From Sulfitobacter sp. (GTDB taxonomy: Bacteria; Pseudomonadota; Alphaproteobacteria; Rhodobacterales; Rhodobacteraceae), in the NCBI GenBank assembly GCA_024636405.1, contig JAGXHC010000262.1, positions 1 to 29,722 of the forward strand: a DNA stretch of 29,722 bases, written 5' to 3'. Every line of letters starts with the position of its first letter. Within the stretch, counting starts at the first letter, position 1. The position numbers were made by a program, and so were the translations under genes. The notes under the pieces were generated by a model. The model saw nothing but the letters and a program-made list of their open reading frames with translations, was not told the origin of the DNA and did not search any database. Shown piece after piece: positions 26,249-29,722 of the stretch.

Positions 26249-27208
26249 TTATTCAAGAAGGCCCGCTTCTTTGTAGTACTTTTCGGCACCCGGATGCAGC
26301 GGCGCGGACAAACCGTCCTTGATCATTCCCTCTTTGGTCAGACCCTCAAAGGCGGGGTGCAGGCGCTTGAAACGGTCGAAGTTTTCGAACACTGCCTTAA
26401 CCACCTCATAGACCACGTCGTCATCCACATCAGACGATGTCACGAAGGTCGCTTTGACGCCGAATGTTTCCACGTCGTTGTCAGTGCCCTTATACATGCC
26501 GCCCGGCACGGTCGCCTTGGCGTAGAAAGGGTTGTCAGCGACCAGTTTGTCGATCTCAGGTCCGGTGACGGGTACGATGTGCGCGTCAATGGTTGAAACC
26601 GCTTCCTGGATGGATCCGTTTGGATGGCCCACGGTATAGATGATCGCATCGACCTTGTTATCGCCCAAAGCGGCGGCCTGTTCGGCCGGCTTCAGTTCGG
26701 ATGCCAATGCGAAATCGTCCAGCGTCCAGCCTTTGGCAGCCATGACGACTTCCATTGTCGCGCGTTGGCCGGAACCGGGGTTGCCGATGTTCACGCGCTT
26801 GCCCTTGAGGTCATCAAACGTTTCGATACCGCTGTCGTTGCGAGCGATCACGTTGAAGGGTTCGCCATGCACGGAGAACACTGCGCGCTCCTTGTCGAAC
26901 TTGTTGCCTTCAAACTCTGACGTACCGTTGTAGGCGTGGTACTGCCAATCGGATTGGGCCACGCCCATATCCATGTCACCGGCCTTGATCGCGTTGATGT
27001 TTGCAATGGAACCACCGGTTGACGGTGCTGTGCACTTCAGCCCGGTTGTGCCGCTGTCGCGGTTCACCAGACGACAAATGGACTGTCCGACGACAAAGTA
27101 AACGCCAGTCTGTCCACCGGTCCCGATGGTGATGAATTTCTCCTGCGCCATTGCCGCGGTTCCGGCCGCCATGGCCCCCGCAACTGCAAGAAACTTGAAC
27201 ATTTTCAT
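26249..27208 (-). CDS. TAXI-family TRAP transporter solute receptor
   Basis: A 319-residue periplasmic binding protein of the TAXI family. The signal peptide is MKMFKFLAVAGAMAAGTAAMA followed by QEKF, cleaved after the AMA. The mature start FITIGTGGQTGVYFVVGQSI is the diagnostic TAXI segment, and KGKRVNIGNPGSGQRATMEV also matches the family. The ATG at 27208 was chosen because GGGAG lies 9 bp upstream and gives a proper signal peptide; the frame is open to 27238. It is the first gene of the long minus-strand run, with a probable promoter at 27270-27297. It would capture the imported substrate for the fused permease encoded next. Confidence 0.93.
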   Translation of the reverse strand: MKMFKFLAVAGAMAAGTAAMAQEKFITIGTGGQTGVYFVVGQSICRLVNRDSGTTGLKCTAPSTGGSIANINAIKAGDMDMGVAQSDWQYHAYNGTSEFEGNKFDKERAVFSVHGEPFNVIARNDSGIETFDDLKGKRVNIGNPGSGQRATMEVVMAAKGWTLDDFALASELKPAEQAAALGDNKVDAIIYTVGHPNGSIQEAVSTIDAHIVPVTGPEIDKLVADNPFYAKATVPGGMYKGTDNDVETFGVKATFVTSSDVDDDVVYEVVKAVFENFDRFKRLHPAFEGLTKEGMIKDGLSAPLHPGAEKYYKEAGLLE

Positions 27209-27269
27209 AACTGCATCTCCCGTTTGTTTTATCGGCATCTGTCCTTTTGGCAGATACCGTTACCTTCTG

Positions 27270-27297
27270 AGCATAACGCGCCGGTCTTTGCTTTCAA
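27270..27297 (-). promoter_or_regulatory. Probable promoter of the TAXI-TRAP operon
   Basis: On the minus strand TTGAAA (27297-27292) and TATGCT (27275-27270) are separated by 16 bp, five of six and four of six matches to consensus. The leader to the receptor ATG would be about 55 nt and would contain the hairpin at 27237-27255. Confidence 0.4.
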
Positions 27298-27402
27298 GGC
27301 GTCACATGTGTCGATGGTAGCGATACAATGCCTTGAGTTCTGCACGCTGCACTGGATTCTCCCTTTCACGTTAGGCGGGTTCTATATTTTGATCAAGCGT
27401 GC

Positions 27403-27419
27403 TTGTGATCCCGTCACAA
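27403..27419. promoter_or_regulatory. Dyad TTGTGA-N5-TCACAA
   Basis: A perfect 6-bp inverted repeat with a 5-bp centre (TCCCG), between divergent genes. It resembles a CRP-type half-site pair but has N5 where CRP has N6, and it is not an FNR/FnrL site (TTGAT-N4-ATCAA). A GntR- or other helix-turn-helix dimer could bind it. Confidence 0.4.
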
Positions 27420-27622
27420 TATGGGTTTAACGTACTGTTATAAAATTATTTTTTCCCCAAGAATCGCCCCAAAAAGTGTGTTTTTCGCGGCAAAGATGTT
27501 TAATATATCCAACAGATCGGTTAGAAAATCGCTCACGGCTGAATCGGTTTATTGGGTTGCGTGCCGGGGCTATCCGGTGAAAGTTTGCGATCGCTACAGC
27601 CTGTTCCCAAATCGGAGCTTTC

Positions 27623-29239
27623 ATGCCTTCTTTCGGTTCCCTCACCCGTTTTGCTCCTCTTGCCGTAGTCATTGTGCTGGCTCTGCTCGCGGCAATTTTG
27701 ACTGTGGTGGTTTCTTGGTGGTTCGTGCTGCCATTGGCGCTTTTCGGTTCGCTTGCTGGCATGGGGTTTTACGATCTGGTTCAGACGCAACATTCGATCC
27801 TGCGGAATTATCCCGTGCTGGGTCACATGCGGTATCTCTTCGAGGGAATTCGGCCCGAGATCCGCCAGTATCTGATTGAATCCGATCAGGACGAAGAACC
27901 GTTCAGCCGGGACGACCGTTCGCTGGTCTATCAACGCGGCAAGGGTCAAGAGGATGCGCGCCCCTTTGGGACACGGATGCGGGTCTATGACGCGGGTTAT
28001 TCCTGGATCACCCATTCGGTTCAGGCCGGTCACATCGAAGACACTGATTTCCGGGTTCAAATCGGCGGCAAGGATTGCAAGCAACCCTATCTTGCGTCGA
28101 TCTACAACATTTCTGCGATGAGCTTTGGATCGCTGTCTGCCAATGCCATTCAGGCGCTGAACACAGGCGCGAAACTGGGGGGTTTTGCGCATGACACCGG
28201 CGAAGGTTCGGTCAGCCGTTATCACAAGGCAGGCGGTGGCGATCTGATTTATCAGGTGGCATCGGGCTATTTCGGTGCCCGCGCAGCAGACGGCAGTTTC
28301 GACCCCGACAAGTTCCGCGAAACTGCCGCTCTTGATCAGGTCAAAATGATTGAATTGAAACTGAGCCAAGGCGCAAAGCCCGGCCACGGCGGTATGTTGC
28401 CCGCGTCCAAGATCAGTCTCGAGATCGCCGAGGCTCGCGGTGTTCCAATGGGCAAGGATTGCATTTCTCCGGCGTCGCACTCTGCTTTTTCCACGCCTTT
28501 GGAGATGATGCATTTCATTGGAAAATTGCGTGACCTGTCGGGCGGCAAGCCGGTGGGGTTTAAGCTGTGCATTGGGCACCAGCGCGAATTTATGTGCATT
28601 GTCAAAGCGATGCTACAAACTGGCATCACACCTGATTTCATCGTCGTCGACGGCACCGAAGGCGGCACAGGTGCTGCGCCCGTCGAATTTGCAAATCACG
28701 TGGGCATGCCGATGGTTGAAGGTCTGACATTTGTGCACAACACCTTGCGCGGTGCGGGTATCCGCGATCAGGTCAAGATTGGTGCGGCGGGCAAGGTGGT
28801 ATCCGCCTTTGACATTGCACGCGCTTTGGCCCTTGGGGCGGACTGGTGCAATTCTGCGCGCGGTTTCATGTTTGCGATCGGATGTATCCAGGCGCAGGCC
28901 TGTCATACCAACCGCTGCCCTGTCGGCGTCGCCACGCAGGACAAGATACGTCAACGCGCGCTGGATGTTGGCCACAAAAGCGAACGCGTCGCACGGTTTC
29001 ATCGCAACACGCTCTCGGCTTTGGGTGAAATGGCCGGTGCTGCGGGCCTCTCGCACCCCAGTGAATTTCTTCCACGTCATCTGATGCTGCGTCAGGGTGA
29101 CAACAGCGTGGTGCAGGGCGACAAGGTTTATGCCTATCTGCCAAACGGCTATCTGCTGGATGATGACGCGGTGGACTTTCACGGTAACAAATCCCGTTGG
29201 AGCCGTGCCCGCGCCGATAGTTTTGCGCCAGTGGACTAA
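27623..29239 (+). CDS. Membrane-anchored FMN-binding glutamate synthase-like protein
   Basis: A 538-residue protein with the FMN barrel of the large GOGAT subunit but without the glutaminase domain. Two hydrophobic segments (about 11-30 and 33-50) anchor the N-terminus. The barrel shows FGSLSANAIQALN (168-180), KPGHGG (252-257), DGTEGGTGAAP (343-353) and GADWCNSARGFMFAIGC. The 3Fe-4S cluster motif is complete as Cys-x5-Cys-x4-Cys (Cys421, Cys427, Cys432; ACHTNRCPVG). Such stand-alone proteins are common in proteobacteria; archaeal-type glutamate synthases and methylglutamate synthase-type enzymes share the domain, and the true reaction is unproved. The ATG has GGAG 7 bp upstream. It ends 3 bp from the convergent STAS-like gene. 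Confidence 0.9.
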   Translation: MPSFGSLTRFAPLAVVIVLALLAAILTVVVSWWFVLPLALFGSLAGMGFYDLVQTQHSILRNYPVLGHMRYLFEGIRPEIRQYLIESDQDEEPFSRDDRSLVYQRGKGQEDARPFGTRMRVYDAGYSWITHSVQAGHIEDTDFRVQIGGKDCKQPYLASIYNISAMSFGSLSANAIQALNTGAKLGGFAHDTGEGSVSRYHKAGGGDLIYQVASGYFGARAADGSFDPDKFRETAALDQVKMIELKLSQGAKPGHGGMLPASKISLEIAEARGVPMGKDCISPASHSAFSTPLEMMHFIGKLRDLSGGKPVGFKLCIGHQREFMCIVKAMLQTGITPDFIVVDGTEGGTGAAPVEFANHVGMPMVEGLTFVHNTLRGAGIRDQVKIGAAGKVVSAFDIARALALGADWCNSARGFMFAIGCIQAQACHTNRCPVGVATQDKIRQRALDVGHKSERVARFHRNTLSALGEMAGAAGLSHPSEFLPRHLMLRQGDNSVVQGDKVYAYLPNGYLLDDDAVDFHGNKSRWSRARADSFAPVD

Positions 29240-29242
29240 AGG

Positions 29243-29614
29243 TCAGATCGCGGCGGTAACGTAGTCACGCGCCTTGGCGATATCGCTGGGTTTGAACCGC
29301 TTGAATTGCCCCGAAGGCATCAAATTGTTCGCCGCCGACGCCACGAAATCAAGGCTGTCATGTTCAGAAACAAGCGCAAGGCGTCCAAATTTCTCCAATT
29401 GTTGGAACAGCCGCGCTTCCAATGTGGCATCCTCCAACAGGCCTGACCATGTTGTTTCCTGCATGGCGCGCATGTCCAGCAGCACGTCAACCGAACCTTC
29501 GTCAGCGACAAAAGGGGCCAGGATAGATTCGATCTTTTCAAGATCAGATGCCGTGATCTTGGCTGAAAGACGTATTTCATAGGTGCGCGCGGCAAGTTCA
29601 TCTATTTCAATCAT
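29243..29614 (-). CDS. SpoIIAA-like / STAS-SEC14-fold small protein
   Basis: A 123-residue soluble protein resembling the SpoIIAA-like (STAS/SEC14 fold) family, seen as MIEIDELAARTYEIRLSAKI at the start, VDVLLDMRAMQETTW in the middle and LALVSEHDSLDFVAS toward the end. The family's exact role is unknown; members are thought to bind lipids or act as regulatory partners. The ATG at 29614 was preferred over the longer frame (29683) because a near-perfect Shine-Dalgarno AAGGAGG sits 5 bp upstream. It is convergent with the FMN oxidoreductase gene with only a 3-bp gap and no terminator between them, so the two transcripts probably overlap at their 3' ends. Confidence 0.75.
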   Translation of the reverse strand: MIEIDELAARTYEIRLSAKITASDLEKIESILAPFVADEGSVDVLLDMRAMQETTWSGLLEDATLEARLFQQLEKFGRLALVSEHDSLDFVASAANNLMPSGQFKRFKPSDIAKARDYVTAAI

Positions 29615-29681
29615 GACATCCTCCTTGGAAGTGGCTGGTCGCAGAGTAGCAGCACCTTTCAGCGCGTGAACCCCACAAAGC

Positions 29682-29713
29682 AAAAAGCCGCCCGGTTCCC
29701 CGGACGGCCTTTT
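29682..29713 (-). terminator. Terminator of a gene beyond the right edge
   Basis: GCCGCCCGG (29687-29695) pairs with CCGGACGGC (29700-29708) around TTCC with one G-T type mismatch. On the minus strand it is followed by TTTTTG, on the plus strand by CTTTTCG. No plus-strand gene ends here, so it most likely ends a minus-strand gene outside the window, upstream of the STAS-like gene. Confidence 0.7.
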
Positions 29714-29722
29714 CGTTTCGCA

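Larger units (their letters stand above)
27209..27622. other. Divergent intergenic region between TAXI receptor and FMN oxidoreductase genes
   Basis: 414 bp without a gene. It holds the likely minus-strand promoter (27270-27297), a leader hairpin ATCTG-T-CC (27237-27244) / GGCAGAT (27249-27255), and the palindrome CACATGTG (27303-27310) just upstream of the -35. It also holds the dyad TTGTGA-N5-TCACAA (27403-27419) and an AT-rich block around 27436-27456 with TATAAA. No clear plus-strand promoter with both boxes could be placed for the gene at 27623. Confidence 0.5.

Overview
The window looks like chromosomal DNA of an alphaproteobacterium of the Rhodobacteraceae, most likely the marine Roseobacter group. 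The order mutM - enoyl-CoA hydratase - rpsT - dnaA - dnaN - recF - LysE-type exporter - gyrB is the replication-gene neighbourhood typical of that family. Base composition is moderately GC-rich, and the split pqiA and TAXI-type TRAP genes fit the assignment. This rests on gene order and protein character, not on a database search.

Layout. Positions 1-9091 are the plus-strand core block: the end of mutM, a crotonase, ribosomal protein S20, DnaA, beta clamp, RecF, a LysE-family exporter and GyrB. Positions 9092-9779 hold no intact gene. This stretch contains an orphan 14-bp LacI-type palindrome and a broken ChrB-like N-terminal fragment, and reads as a rearrangement scar. On the minus strand, 9780-14935 carries an unrecognised 218-aa protein and an envelope lipid-transport operon (two half-size PqiA proteins, an MCE protein PqiB with a long repeat-bearing tail, and the lipoprotein PqiC). 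A plus-strand PfpI/DJ-1 gene follows (15119-15679).

Positions 15725-27208 form one minus-strand run read from right to left: TAXI solute receptor, fused TRAP permease, carbon-nitrogen hydrolase, a very large Orn/Lys/Arg-type decarboxylase, an ATP-grasp ligase, a C45 Ntn-type acyltransferase/hydrolase and an alpha-methylacyl-CoA racemase. The last four genes are separated by 17, 17 and 4 bp. The set combines uptake of an acidic substrate, amine formation by decarboxylation, ATP-driven bond formation (probably amide) and two enzymes that cleave or exchange amide bonds. It is the best candidate here for an undescribed pathway. A plus-strand membrane-anchored FMN glutamate-synthase-like protein (27623-29239) and a convergent SpoIIAA/STAS-like small protein (29243-29614) close the window, with a terminator for an outside gene at the right edge.

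Regulatory structure of note includes a strong gyrB promoter whose -35 box overlaps alternative palindromes, a hairpin that buries the dnaN ribosome binding site, and a two-level stem-loop in the dnaA leader. I found no convincing DnaA boxes, tRNA, rRNA, CRISPR array or intact mobile element.
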